Assembly (NCBI RefSeq): GCF_019343195.1 | Contig: NZ_RPHB01000002.1 | Coordinates: forward strand, 637,627 to 701,626 | Direction: 5' to 3' | Length of the DNA stretch: 64,000 bases | From: Arthrospiribacter ruber | GTDB taxonomy: Bacteria; Bacteroidota; Bacteroidia; Cytophagales; Cyclobacteriaceae | The notes under the pieces: model-generated | The model's database searches: none | Told to the model about the DNA's origin: nothing | Seen by the model: the letters and a program-made list of their open reading frames with translations, nothing else | Position numbers and translations under genes: made by a program | In this document: one piece after another, positions 53,792-62,783 of the stretch | How the letters are laid out: each line of letters opens with the position of its first letter | Position numbering within the stretch: position 1 is the first letter of the stretch

Positions 53792-54844
53792 TTAGATACC
53801 TAAAATTTTCTTGTTAAATGCTTCATCAGCACCGGTTCCCGCAAAATCGTCAAAGGCTTTTTCGGTTACCCTAATGATATGGTCAGCAATGAATTGAGCA
53901 CCTTCTATGGCTCCCTGCTCAGGATGCTTGATGGCACATTCCCACTCCAAGACTGCCCATCCATCAAAGTCGTACTGCGAAAGTTTGCTAAAGATACCAC
54001 TAAAATCCACTTGACCATCACCCAAAGAACGGAATCTTCCTGCTCTGTCGACCCATCCTTGGAAGCCTCCATACACGCCCTGCTTGCCTGTTGGGTTGAA
54101 TTCTGCATCCTTCACATGGAACATTTTGATTCTATCATGATAAAAATCAATAAATTGAAGGTAATCCAAACACTGCAAAACAAAGTGACTTGGATCGTAA
54201 AGGATATTCGCACGTTTGTGGTTATTTACCTTTTCCAAAAACATCTCAAAGGTAATCCCATCATGTAGGTCTTCTCCGGGGTGGAGTTCATAACAGACAT
54301 CCACACCATATTGATCAAACTCATCAAGAATCGGAGTCCAGCGCTTTGCAAGCTCAGTAAATCCGGTTTCGACCAAACCTGCCGGTCTTTGTGGCCATGG
54401 ATATACGGTATGCCACATCAAAGCTCCAGAGAAAGTTGCGTGTGCACTAAGCCCAAGGTTAGATGAAGCCTTGGCTGCATACTTTAGTTGCTGGGTTGCC
54501 CATTCTGTCTTTCCTTTCAGGTTTCCTGCAAGGTTTGCAGGTGCAAATCCATCAAAAAGCTCATTGTACGCTGGATGTACCGCTACCAACTGGCCCTGAA
54601 GGTGGGTAGAAAGCTCGGTGATTTCAAGACCTGCCTCATTGACAGTTCCTTTGATTTCATCTGCATAATCCTTGCTCTCGGCAGCTTTTTGAAGATCTAT
54701 CATTCTTGGATCCCAAGAGGGAATCTGAACGCCTTTATATCCTACATTGGCCATCCACTCACAAATGGATTTGAGGGAATTAAACGGGGCTGCATCATCT
54801 GCAAACTGGGCCAAAAATATCGCTGGTCCTTTAATGGTTTTCAT
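53792..54844 (-). CDS. Sugar phosphate isomerase/epimerase-like TIM barrel
   Basis: A 350-residue xylose-isomerase-like TIM barrel (AP endonuclease family 2) without signal peptide. Metal-ligand patterns are visible: ELSTHLQGQLVAVHPAY, YELHPGEDLHD, YDPSHFVLQCLDY, MFHVKDAEF, VLEWECAIKHP. In related clusters such proteins epimerise or isomerise 3-keto sugars. It lies between the Gfo/Idh gene and cytochrome c gene. Confidence 0.88.
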   Translation of the reverse strand: MKTIKGPAIFLAQFADDAAPFNSLKSICEWMANVGYKGVQIPSWDPRMIDLQKAAESKDYADEIKGTVNEAGLEITELSTHLQGQLVAVHPAYNELFDGFAPANLAGNLKGKTEWATQQLKYAAKASSNLGLSAHATFSGALMWHTVYPWPQRPAGLVETGFTELAKRWTPILDEFDQYGVDVCYELHPGEDLHDGITFEMFLEKVNNHKRANILYDPSHFVLQCLDYLQFIDFYHDRIKMFHVKDAEFNPTGKQGVYGGFQGWVDRAGRFRSLGDGQVDFSGIFSKLSQYDFDGWAVLEWECAIKHPEQGAIEGAQFIADHIIRVTEKAFDDFAGTGADEAFNKKILGI

Positions 54845-54855
54845 AGGTTTATTAT

Positions 54856-54918
54856 TTTAGATTGTAGATTGTTGATTGTAGATTTAAGATTGTAGATTGA
54901 AAATTGAAGATTTTAGAT
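54856..54918. repeat. Heptanucleotide tandem array, second locus
   Basis: Nine consecutive 7-bp units: TTTAGAT, TGTAGAT, TGTTGAT, TGTAGAT, TTAAGAT, TGTAGAT, TGAAAAT, TGAAGAT, TTTAGAT. The consensus TNNAGAT is that of the array at 7193-7294. It fills most of the 95-bp gap between two genes transcribed in the same direction. Confidence 0.92.
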
Positions 54919-54939
54919 TTTTGGGAAAGAGATTTTTGA

Positions 54940-56109
54940 TTATTTTTCCACTATAAATGGCGTCCATTTTTGATCGGATTCAGAGCTGGCGAGCACATGG
55001 TCAATAAAGGCCATACCCCTGATTCCATCTTCTGCACCTGGAAAATCCCACCATTCTGCCTTGGGCTCTTCTCCATTCCTCAAATCATAGATACACCTTG
55101 CAAAATTCCTGTATATATTGGCAAATGCTTCTATGTATCCTTCAGGGTGTCCGGCAGGAGTTCTGGTGTTTTCATTGGCCAAAGACCCAAGATACCCGGT
55201 ACCCGCTCTCCAGACCTCTGCAGGTCGGTTTGGCCATCTTGCGATCAGACTATTGTTATCTTCCTGCTGCCACTCTAAGCCTCCCTTATCCCCATAAACT
55301 CTGATTTTAAGGTTGTTTTCACAACCTGTATCCACTTGGGAAGCAGTGAGAATACCGGAGGCATTGTTTTCAAAACGCATCAAAACTGCTCCATCATCAT
55401 CAATAGGTCTTCCCTCCACCTTAATATCAAGATCAGCACAGATTTTCGTGACATGAAGCCCGGTCACATATTCCGCCAGATTGAAGGCATGAGTACCTAT
55501 ATCACCAAAACAACCGGCCTTCCCGTTTCTGGCAGGGTCTGTCCTCCATTCTGCCTGCTTGTTATTTTCATGCTCCAACAACTTATATAGCCAGCCTTGT
55601 GGATATTCAACATACACTTTTTTGATGATCCCTATATCTCCGTTGGCTATCATCTGCTTCATCTGTTTGATCATGGGATAACCAGTATAGGTATGTGTCA
55701 AGCAGAATAGTTTATCACTTTTTTTAATGATTTTATAAAGCGTTTTAGCTTCCTCATAATTAAGAGTCAATGGTTTATCCAGTACTACATGGAAGCCGTT
55801 TTCAAGGGCCTTTTTTGTAGGGTCAAAATGGACATTGTTGGGAGTAACGATACTGATGATATCGATTCGTTCTTCTTCAGGAAGCTTCAGTTCCTTTTGA
55901 ATCATCTCATCATAGGAAGCGTAAACTCTGGAAGGGTCCAACATCAGTTCTTCTCCAGCTTGTCTGGATTTTTCGGAATTACTGCTAAATGCCCCTGCGG
56001 AAAGTTCAATCAGGCCATCCATCAGGGCTGCATTCCTGTGAATCGCTCCAATAAAGGCCCCGGGACCTCCCCCGACCATTCCCATTTTGAGTTTTTTTCG
56101 TATTGCCAT
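54940..56109 (-). CDS. Gfo/Idh/MocA family oxidoreductase
   Basis: A 389-residue NAD(P)-dependent oxidoreductase: Rossmann fold at the N-terminus (GMVGGGPGAFIGAIHRNAAL), the signature LDKPLTLNYEEAK and the catalytic-region GDIGTHAFNLAEY. Members act on sugars and inositols, including 3-keto sugars. No signal peptide, hence cytoplasmic. First gene on the minus side of the divergent locus; the next gene is reached through a heptad repeat array. Confidence 0.93.
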   Translation of the reverse strand: MAIRKKLKMGMVGGGPGAFIGAIHRNAALMDGLIELSAGAFSSNSEKSRQAGEELMLDPSRVYASYDEMIQKELKLPEEERIDIISIVTPNNVHFDPTKKALENGFHVVLDKPLTLNYEEAKTLYKIIKKSDKLFCLTHTYTGYPMIKQMKQMIANGDIGIIKKVYVEYPQGWLYKLLEHENNKQAEWRTDPARNGKAGCFGDIGTHAFNLAEYVTGLHVTKICADLDIKVEGRPIDDDGAVLMRFENNASGILTASQVDTGCENNLKIRVYGDKGGLEWQQEDNNSLIARWPNRPAEVWRAGTGYLGSLANENTRTPAGHPEGYIEAFANIYRNFARCIYDLRNGEEPKAEWWDFPGAEDGIRGMAFIDHVLASSESDQKWTPFIVEK

Positions 56110-56198
56110 TTTTTTAGGTTTAATAGTGTCAGTTAATATTATACTTTAGGTTAATTTCCCTGTAAGATAATTTATCAAATTCATTCACTTAAAAAGCA

Positions 56199-56319
56199 CT
56201 TTAAATAATTGATCAATTGCCGTAAGATGTTATGAATGGTAAAGAAATACCTGCTCAATTGATTTATTTGCCACAGATTGGAACATTTAAAATTAAGGTA
56301 AAAAACCTTTAAATTAAAG
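56199..56319. promoter_or_regulatory. Divergent control region with operator-like palindromes
   Basis: Between the two divergent sugar operons lie CTTTAAAT (56199-56206), the perfect palindrome AATTGATCAATT (56207-56218), TCAATTGA (56255-56262), the AAGGT/ACCTT pair (56295-56309) and the 13-bp palindrome CTTTAA-A-TTAAAG (56307-56319), the last just upstream of a -7-like TATACTTTG. No regulator gene is in the locus. Confidence 0.45.
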
Positions 56320-56379
56320 TACAAATTCTATACTTTGCCCGACAGATCCGGATCTTTCAATCCTCAATACACCTATCTT

Positions 56380-57630
56380 ATGCCCCTGGCCACCCGAATT
56401 AAGCTATCATTAATGATGTTCCTTGAGTTTTTCATTTGGGGATCTTGGTTTGTTACCATGGGCACTTTTTTGGGGTACAATCTTCAGGCTACCGGAGCAC
56501 AGACAAGTGCCGCATTCTCGACCCAGTCATTTGGCGCAATCATCGCCCCATTTGTAATTGGGCTGATTGCAGACAGGTACTTCAATGCTGAAAAGATCCT
56601 TGGCCTGCTCCACTTAGCTGGAGCTGCCTTGATGTACATGATGTATATTTCAGACAGCTTTCAGCTTTTTTACCCAGCAGTATTTTTATATATGATTCTT
56701 TTCATGCCTACATTGGCTTTGGTCAATTCTGTTTCTTTCCGGCAATTGAATGACCCTGAAAAAGAATTTGCACCGATCAGGGTCTGGGGAACTATAGGTT
56801 GGATTTCTGCAGGGCTAGTAATCAGCTATTTATTCCATTGGGATTCTTCTGAAGGTATGTCACAAGGCCTGCTAAGAAACACTTTCCTAATGGCTTCTTT
56901 AGCTTCTCTGGCATTAGGGATTTTTAGTTTTTCTCTTCCAAAAACACCTCCTAGAGCCGAAAAAGGCCAACAAGTATCCATTTGGAATATAATGGGCCTG
57001 GATGCTTTGAAGCTTTTAAAAGACAGAAATTACCTGGTTTTCTTTATTTCCTCGATATTGATCTGTATTCCTTTGGCGTTCTATTATCAAAACGCCAACC
57101 CTTTTCTGGCCGAAATTGGCGTAAGTGATCCAACCGGGAAAATGACCATTGGCCAAGTTTCTGAGGCTTTGTTTTTGCTTCTTTTACCGATGTTTTTCAA
57201 GCGATTTGGATTCAAAGCCACACTACTTGTGGGAATGATTGCCTGGGCATTGAGATATACCTTATTTGCATTTGGAGATGCCGAAGGAGGACTGTGGATG
57301 CTGATAGTGGGAATAGCCTTACATGGTATCTGTTATGACTTTTTCTTTGTATCGGGACAGATATACACAGATTCCAAAGCAGACACCAAAATCCAATCTG
57401 CCGCCCAAGGAATGATCACCCTTGCCACTTATGGAGTAGGCATGTTGATCGGTTTTGCTATTGCCGGACAGGTCACTGACATCTATTTACAGGCAGATGG
57501 ATTACATGATTGGAATTCTATATGGTTGATTCCCGCAGGGATTGCTATATTAGTGGTTCTATTTTTCCTTGTACTTTTCAAAAATGAAGTTTTAAGGAAA
57601 AAATCAGAATCTCAAACCGTTAAACAATGA
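56380..57630 (+). CDS. MFS permease, nucleoside:H+ symporter-like
   Basis: A 416-residue, 12-helix transporter resembling the NHS (NupG/XapB) group, with the typical opening MMFLEFFIWGSWFVTMG. In Bacteroidetes such permeases often occur next to Gfo/Idh and GMC genes, where they probably carry sugars or sugar derivatives. ATG 56380 is preferred to the TTG at 56335 because the added residues are not hydrophobic and overlap the promoter-like sequence. The stop overlaps the following gene (ATGA). Confidence 0.88.
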   Translation: MPLATRIKLSLMMFLEFFIWGSWFVTMGTFLGYNLQATGAQTSAAFSTQSFGAIIAPFVIGLIADRYFNAEKILGLLHLAGAALMYMMYISDSFQLFYPAVFLYMILFMPTLALVNSVSFRQLNDPEKEFAPIRVWGTIGWISAGLVISYLFHWDSSEGMSQGLLRNTFLMASLASLALGIFSFSLPKTPPRAEKGQQVSIWNIMGLDALKLLKDRNYLVFFISSILICIPLAFYYQNANPFLAEIGVSDPTGKMTIGQVSEALFLLLLPMFFKRFGFKATLLVGMIAWALRYTLFAFGDAEGGLWMLIVGIALHGICYDFFFVSGQIYTDSKADTKIQSAAQGMITLATYGVGMLIGFAIAGQVTDIYLQADGLHDWNSIWLIPAGIAILVVLFFLVLFKNEVLRKKSESQTVKQ

Positions 57631-58499
57631 CCAAAATAACCAGAAGAAACATTCTCAAAAAAATGGCGCTAGGGTCAGCAACCTTAAGTGTTATGCCTAT
57701 TGCTGGTTGCTTGACAGCGACATCATCAGATTCCCTTAAAGGAAATATAAACCATGCCGTTTGCCACTGGCCATTTAACCCAATGAGCTTAGAGGATCTT
57801 TGTCTAGCTATCAAAAAAATCGGATTCAATGCCATCGACTTAGTTGGTCCAAACAACTGGCACATTCTTAAAAAACATGGGGTAGAGTGTTCCATGTGTA
57901 ATGGAGCTGAATTGGGAATAGAAAAAGGATGGAACGACCCTCAGTACCATAGAGAGCTTATTGCCAGATATAGCGACATCATTCCCAAAGTAGCAGAAGC
58001 AGGATACAAAAACCTGATCTGCTTTAGCGGAAACAGGAATGGAATGGATGATGAAACAGGAATGAAAAACTGTGCGGAAGGCTTAAAAAAAATCACAGGA
58101 CTTGCTGAGAAACATAATGTAACTTTGATTATGGAACTGCTCAACAGCCGGGTAGACCACCCTGATTACATGTGTGACAAAAGCGCTTGGGGAATTGAGC
58201 TTTGTAAAATGGTAGGTTCAGAAAGTTTCAAACTCCTATATGATATCTATCACATGCAGATCATGGAAGGGGACATCATCAGATCAATCAAAAACAACCA
58301 TAAATATTTCGGTCATTACCATACTGCAGGTAATCCAGGTCGAAACGAAATAAATGACAGCCAAGAAATAAATTACCCAGCTGTGGTAAAAGCTGTTTTA
58401 GATACCGGATACAAGGGTTATTTCTGTCAGGAGTTCATTCCTACAAGGCAGGATAAAATTGCCTCTTTGGAAGAGGCAATAAAAATTTGTGATATATAA
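57627..58499 (+). CDS. Exported hydroxypyruvate isomerase-like TIM barrel
   Basis: A 290-residue xylose-isomerase-like barrel with an N-terminal Tat/lipoprotein signal (TRRNILKK, lipobox IAGC, Cys28). Characteristic segments are NLICFSGNRNGMDDE, MELLNSRVDHPDYMCD, LYDIYHMQIMEGDI and FCQEFIPTRQD, which match the Hyi-like subgroup. The periplasmic location next to an exported GMC dehydrogenase system suggests action on an oxidised sugar. Confidence 0.88.
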   Translation: MTKITRRNILKKMALGSATLSVMPIAGCLTATSSDSLKGNINHAVCHWPFNPMSLEDLCLAIKKIGFNAIDLVGPNNWHILKKHGVECSMCNGAELGIEKGWNDPQYHRELIARYSDIIPKVAEAGYKNLICFSGNRNGMDDETGMKNCAEGLKKITGLAEKHNVTLIMELLNSRVDHPDYMCDKSAWGIELCKMVGSESFKLLYDIYHMQIMEGDIIRSIKNNHKYFGHYHTAGNPGRNEINDSQEINYPAVVKAVLDTGYKGYFCQEFIPTRQDKIASLEEAIKICDI

Positions 58500-58522
58500 T
58501 AAACTCAATATTTAATTTAATT

Positions 58523-60202
58523 ATGGCGGATAATTCGTATGATGCTATCGTTGTCGGGTCCGGAATCAGTGGAGGTTGGGCAGCGAAAGAATTGACAGAA
58601 AAAGGGCTTAAAGTCCTTTTGTTGGAAAGGGGTCAGAATGTGGAGCATGTCAAAGACTATAAGAATGCTACTCAAGCTCCTTGGGAAATACCTCACAGAG
58701 GCAGAAGAACAGTCGAAATGACTGAAAATCATCCCAACCTTAGAAGGGATTATGTACTGAATGAACAAAATCTTGACTGGTGGGCACAGGAATCTGACTC
58801 GCCCTATGTGGAGAAAAAGCCATTCACATGGTTTAGAGGATATCAAGTCGGTGGAAGGTCACTACTTTGGGGAAGGCAGAGTTATAGACTGGCTGACATT
58901 GACTTCGAAGCCAATCTGAAAGAAGGTATAGCTGTAGATTGGCCTATTAGGTACAAAGACATTGCACCATGGTACAGTTATGTGGAGAAATTTGCCGGTA
59001 TTTCCGGTAACAAAGATGGTCTGGCTATTCTACCTGATGGAGAATTCCAGCCACCGATGCCTCTCAACTGTGTGGAAAAAGATGTAGCGGAAAGGGTAAA
59101 GAAGGCTTTTGACAATAAAAGGCACATTATAATTGGCCGTCCGGCAAATATCACCCAGCCATTGGAAGGTAGGGTACAGTGTCAGTACAGAAACAAATGT
59201 TGGCTAGGATGTCCTTTTGGAGGGTATTTCAGTACACAATCTTCCACTCTTCCGGCAGCCATGAAAACCGGTAACCTTACCTTAAGACCATGGTCTATTG
59301 TCAACAAACTCATTTATGACAAAGACAGCAAGAAAGCAACAGGTGTGGAAGTTGTGGATGCCGAAACCAATAAAACCTATGAATTCAATGCAAAGATCAT
59401 TTTCCTTTGTGCTTCTGCATTCAATTCTACAGCAATATTAATGCGATCTGCGACAGACGTATGGCCAGAAGGATTGGGAAGCAGTTCGGGTGAACTTGGC
59501 CACAATGTGATGGACCATCATTTCAGGTTAGGAGCCAACGGTATCGCCGAAGGATATGAAGACAAGTATTACTTCGGACGAAGGCCAACTGGTATTTACA
59601 TTCCTAGATTCAGGAATATCGATGGAGACAAAAGAGATTACGTCAGAGGTTTTGGATATCAGGGAGCTGCCAGCAGGTCCGGCTGGAGCCGCAATGTCGC
59701 TGAGGTAAACTTTGGAGCTCCTTTGAAAGAAGCTCTCAGCGAGCCAGGACCTTGGAGCATGGGCATCACTGCATTTGGTGAAATCCTGCCATACCACGAA
59801 AACACCATTAAGCTGAGCAAAGATGTCAAGGATAAATGGGGCCTTTCTGTATTGGAAATGAATGCAGAAATCAAGGAGAACGAAAAGAAAATGAGGGTTG
59901 ACATGATGAACGATGCAGCTGAAATGCTAGAAGCTGCCGGCCTCAAAAATGTAAACACCTATGATGCAGGATACACATTTGGACAAGGTATACATGAAAT
60001 GGGAACTGCAAGGATGGGAAGAGATCCCAAAACCTCAGTTCTTAATGGGAACAATCAAGTATGGGATGCCAAAAATGTATTTGTCACTGACGGTGCCTGT
60101 ATGACTTCGGCAGCAGCCCAGAACCCTTCACTCACATATATGGCCTTGACTGCAAGAGCAGCAGATTTTGCTGTCAGTGAATTGAAAAAAGGCAACTTAT
60201 AA
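58523..60202 (+). CDS. GMC family FAD oxidoreductase (large subunit)
   Basis: A 559-residue flavoprotein: FAD-binding GSGISGG (12-18), KVLLLERG, the substrate region GGRSLLWGRQSYR, a Cys motif CQYRNKCWLGCPFGG, and the C-terminal GMC block GTARMGRDPK with VTDGACMTSAAAQNPSLT carrying the catalytic His/Asn zone. It has no signal of its own; in related two-subunit sugar dehydrogenases the small subunit carries the Tat signal for both. The small subunit gene follows after 19 bases. C3 oxidation of glycosides is the likely reaction, by analogy. Confidence 0.93.
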   Translation: MADNSYDAIVVGSGISGGWAAKELTEKGLKVLLLERGQNVEHVKDYKNATQAPWEIPHRGRRTVEMTENHPNLRRDYVLNEQNLDWWAQESDSPYVEKKPFTWFRGYQVGGRSLLWGRQSYRLADIDFEANLKEGIAVDWPIRYKDIAPWYSYVEKFAGISGNKDGLAILPDGEFQPPMPLNCVEKDVAERVKKAFDNKRHIIIGRPANITQPLEGRVQCQYRNKCWLGCPFGGYFSTQSSTLPAAMKTGNLTLRPWSIVNKLIYDKDSKKATGVEVVDAETNKTYEFNAKIIFLCASAFNSTAILMRSATDVWPEGLGSSSGELGHNVMDHHFRLGANGIAEGYEDKYYFGRRPTGIYIPRFRNIDGDKRDYVRGFGYQGAASRSGWSRNVAEVNFGAPLKEALSEPGPWSMGITAFGEILPYHENTIKLSKDVKDKWGLSVLEMNAEIKENEKKMRVDMMNDAAEMLEAAGLKNVNTYDAGYTFGQGIHEMGTARMGRDPKTSVLNGNNQVWDAKNVFVTDGACMTSAAAQNPSLTYMALTARAADFAVSELKKGNL

Positions 60203-60221
60203 TCCTTAAAAGAATCTAACT

Positions 60222-60782
60222 ATGGCAATGAATAGAAGAGACGCAATCAAGAGCTTCGCCCTAATGATGGGAGGAGCCATGGTAGGTGCTAATGCCATCC
60301 TTACTGGATGTGCTCCTGATGACCAAATTCAAGGATTGGAATTCTCCGAAAAAGACATCGCATTTCTGGATGAAATCGGAGAAGCGATTATTCCTACTAC
60401 AGATACACCAGGAGCTAAAGCGACTGAAATCGGGACCTTTATGGTGATGATGGTAAAAGATACCTACAATTCTGAGCAGCAGCAGTCTTTTGTAGACGGA
60501 TTGAATTTCATCAAAAAAGACTTCAAAGATCAAAAAGGTAAAGACTTCATGGATGCTTCCACAGAAGAAAGGACTGCCTATCTCAATGAATTGAAAGCAA
60601 GAGCTGGAGAATTGGAGGATCAGTCAGCCAAAGCCATTATCGGAATGGTACAGGACCTGACTGTCTTGGGTTATTTCACTTCAGAAATCGGTGCTACCCA
60701 GCAACTAAGGTATTATGAAGCCCCTGGAAGATTCGATCCCTGCATCGATTATAAACCAGGTGACAAGGCTTATGCCATCTAA
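60222..60782 (+). CDS. Gluconate 2-dehydrogenase subunit 3 family protein
   Basis: A 186-residue small subunit with a twin-arginine signal (MAMNRRDAIKSFALM) and lipobox LTGC (Cys30). The mature domain (FSEKDIAFLDEIGEAIIPTT, PGRFDPCIDYKPGDKAYA) is the family core. It partners the preceding GMC subunit, helping its Tat export and electron transfer. A terminator follows. Confidence 0.93.
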   Translation: MAMNRRDAIKSFALMMGGAMVGANAILTGCAPDDQIQGLEFSEKDIAFLDEIGEAIIPTTDTPGAKATEIGTFMVMMVKDTYNSEQQQSFVDGLNFIKKDFKDQKGKDFMDASTEERTAYLNELKARAGELEDQSAKAIIGMVQDLTVLGYFTSEIGATQQLRYYEAPGRFDPCIDYKPGDKAYAI

Positions 60783-60802
60783 ACATGTTGTAAAATCTGA
60801 AT

Positions 60803-60834
60803 AAAGGACTGTCTTTTGGGCAGTCCTTATTTAT
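60803..60834 (+). terminator. Terminator after the small dehydrogenase subunit
   Basis: Stem AAGGACTG / CAGTCCTT (60804-60811 with 60821-60828) followed by ATTTATT. It has few consecutive T residues, so partial read-through into the next gene is plausible. Confidence 0.65.
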
Positions 60835-60848
60835 TGAACCCCAACACT

Positions 60849-61751
60849 ATGACAAACAGAAGAAAATTTATTCAAATGAGCGCCATCCTGGGAGCTGGAG
60901 CGCTACTTCCATTACAGTTTTGTAATCCAAAAAGAGAAGAATCCAAGAGGTCTACTGAGGCAAGCATCGGAAGTTCAGAGGGCACATTAAATGATTTTGG
61001 TCTCCAGTTATATTCTGTAAAAGAAAACATGGCCCAAGATGCAAAAGAAACCATAAGGGCAATTGCTGGATTTGGTTACACACAAATTGAAGGATTTGAT
61101 GGAGGAAAAGGGATTTTCTGGGGCATGTCCAACAAAGACTTCAAATCCTTTGTGGATGACCTAGGACTGGACTTTATCGCCTCCCATTGCAATACTTTCG
61201 AAAACTTAGAGAAATTGGCAGAGGAAGCTGGAGAAATCGGCATGAAATACCTCATCAATCCTTACATAGGACCTCAAAAGTCCATTGATGAATACAAAAG
61301 AATGGCTGACGCCTTCAACAAACAAGGTGAAATCTGCAAGCAAAACGGACTAAGGTTTGCCTATCATAACCATGGCTATACATTTACCGAGCTAGAAGGT
61401 GAAGTGCCACAAAATATCCTGATGGACAATACAGATCCAGATCTGGTAGATTTTGAAATGGATACTTATTGGGTCTATACAGCTGGATATGACCCTGAAG
61501 AATATATCAAAAAGTATCCGGGCAGATTTACTTTAGGGCATGTCAAAGACAAGTCTGGAGACCTCCCCTTTGAGGAAGCAAATGGATCCACATTGATTGG
61601 GAATGGCATTATGGACTTCAGTTCAATCCTGAGGACAGGCAAAGACAATGGAATGGAATTTTTTATCGTGGAGCAGGAAAGGTTTGAAGGAACCACTCCG
61701 ATGGAAGCAGCAGAAAAAAATGCAGCCTACATGAAAAGCTTCAATTTCTAA
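60849..61751 (+). CDS. Exported sugar phosphate isomerase/epimerase-like TIM barrel
   Basis: A 300-residue xylose-isomerase-like barrel with a Tat-type signal (MTNRRKFIQMSAILGAG) and lipobox LQFC (Cys25). Typical metal-site segments: GLQLYSVKENM, IASHCNTFENL, AYHNHGYTF, DFEMDTYWV, LGHVKDKSG, FIVEQERFEG. It is the third such barrel in the locus and the second with export signals. ATG 60849 gives the signal; an upstream ATG at 60816 would not. Confidence 0.9.
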   Translation: MTNRRKFIQMSAILGAGALLPLQFCNPKREESKRSTEASIGSSEGTLNDFGLQLYSVKENMAQDAKETIRAIAGFGYTQIEGFDGGKGIFWGMSNKDFKSFVDDLGLDFIASHCNTFENLEKLAEEAGEIGMKYLINPYIGPQKSIDEYKRMADAFNKQGEICKQNGLRFAYHNHGYTFTELEGEVPQNILMDNTDPDLVDFEMDTYWVYTAGYDPEEYIKKYPGRFTLGHVKDKSGDLPFEEANGSTLIGNGIMDFSSILRTGKDNGMEFFIVEQERFEGTTPMEAAEKNAAYMKSFNF

Positions 61752-61785
61752 AAAATAGCCCCAAAAATTTGGGGCTATTTTTTTA
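61751..61785. terminator. Bidirectional terminator closing the sugar locus
   Basis: A perfect stem of about 14 bp, AAAATAGCCCCAAA / TTTGGGGCTATTTT, ends in TTTTTTA. It overlaps the stop codons of both convergent genes. Confidence 0.93.
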
Positions 61786-62430
61786 TATCTCGTTGGAAAC
61801 CGACTTTGAAGAGTAAATCAAAAAATAAATGATACCCAGTAATATGATCAAAGCCGCGAGTTCAAACTGCGACCAAATTTTAGACCTATTTACTACTTTA
61901 TCAGAGTTCATCGCCAATTTTTGACCTTCATTAACCTGTATCTGGGACAGTTTTTCAAGATCCCTAAGAGCCCTTTCGATATAGGAATTGTACTCTTTTA
62001 CCTTCTGTTCATTGATACCTTTTTCTACCGAGTATAGTAAGGTGTAATCAGCTATCCTTAAGTTGTCACTGATAATTCTTTTAAAATCATTGAGAAACTG
62101 TTCTTCCGTGGTGGTCAGTTGAGTTTTTTCAAATTCTTTAACCAATCTCAATATCCTTTGCTCATAATCGCTTATTTCCTGGACAGTGTTGGTATAATCA
62201 CTCTCAAACTCACAATGGTTGATCAATAATTTGATTCTAAAAAGCTTCTCAGAAATAGAAAAAATATAACTCTCCACAACAAGCCGGTCCTCGTAAAATG
62301 AAATAAAACTGTCTCCCAACTCATTGAAATTTTTACGTTCAAACAAATTTTTACCAAAAATTATTATCACCAAAAACGTCAGGACTAAAGCAATTTTGAC
62401 TTTGGCACTTTGGATTTTTCTTCTCCTCAT
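61783..62430 (-). CDS. Four-helix-bundle (4HB_MCP-like) membrane sensor without output domain
   Basis: A 215-residue protein with two membrane helices (about 10-26 and 188-207) enclosing about 160 helical residues, the layout of the 4HB_MCP sensor of chemoreceptors and histidine kinases. The cytoplasmic remainder is only about nine residues, so no HAMP, kinase or methyl-accepting domain is present. It may work with a separate protein or be a truncated receptor. The reading frame ends cleanly at the terminator. Confidence 0.65.
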   Translation of the reverse strand: MRRRKIQSAKVKIALVLTFLVIIIFGKNLFERKNFNELGDSFISFYEDRLVVESYIFSISEKLFRIKLLINHCEFESDYTNTVQEISDYEQRILRLVKEFEKTQLTTTEEQFLNDFKRIISDNLRIADYTLLYSVEKGINEQKVKEYNSYIERALRDLEKLSQIQVNEGQKLAMNSDKVVNRSKIWSQFELAALIILLGIIYFLIYSSKSVSNEI

Positions 62431-62455
62431 TATTGATGCTGGTTAATTACATTAT

Positions 62456-62689
62456 ATGAATATACGGAACTTTACAAGTGATGAAATTAAGCTTGGATTT
62501 TCAGCTCAAATCGATATTAATTGATATTTCGATATCGTAAATGTTGTTTTGGAACACCCATTTGTATCAGAAATTGAGGCTACTGGTAAAGAGGCATATA
62601 ATCATGTTACATTATCAGAAAAAGCAAATAGTAAAGTGTTAATTATTGCCCTTCCTTATTTAATTACAAGTAAGATTTTTGTCAGTTAA
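62456..62689 (+). pseudogene. Decayed small ORF with in-frame stop
   Basis: An ATG at 62456 opens 22 codons (MNIRNFTSDEIKLGFSAQI start), then a TGA at 62522-62524, after which the same frame is open for a further 54 codons to a TAA at 62687-62689 (segments NVVLEHPFVSEIEATGKEAY and EKANSKVLIIALPYL). The continuation in one frame suggests a 77-codon gene broken by a point mutation. I cannot name the family. Confidence 0.4.
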
Positions 62690-62783
62690 TAACCTAAAAA
62701 AATGAAGCAATTTTAGGGATAAACCTATTTTCAATTACTCCTCACCCAGAATTAGTCCTATCGCCTGAAAAACATCTGGATTA

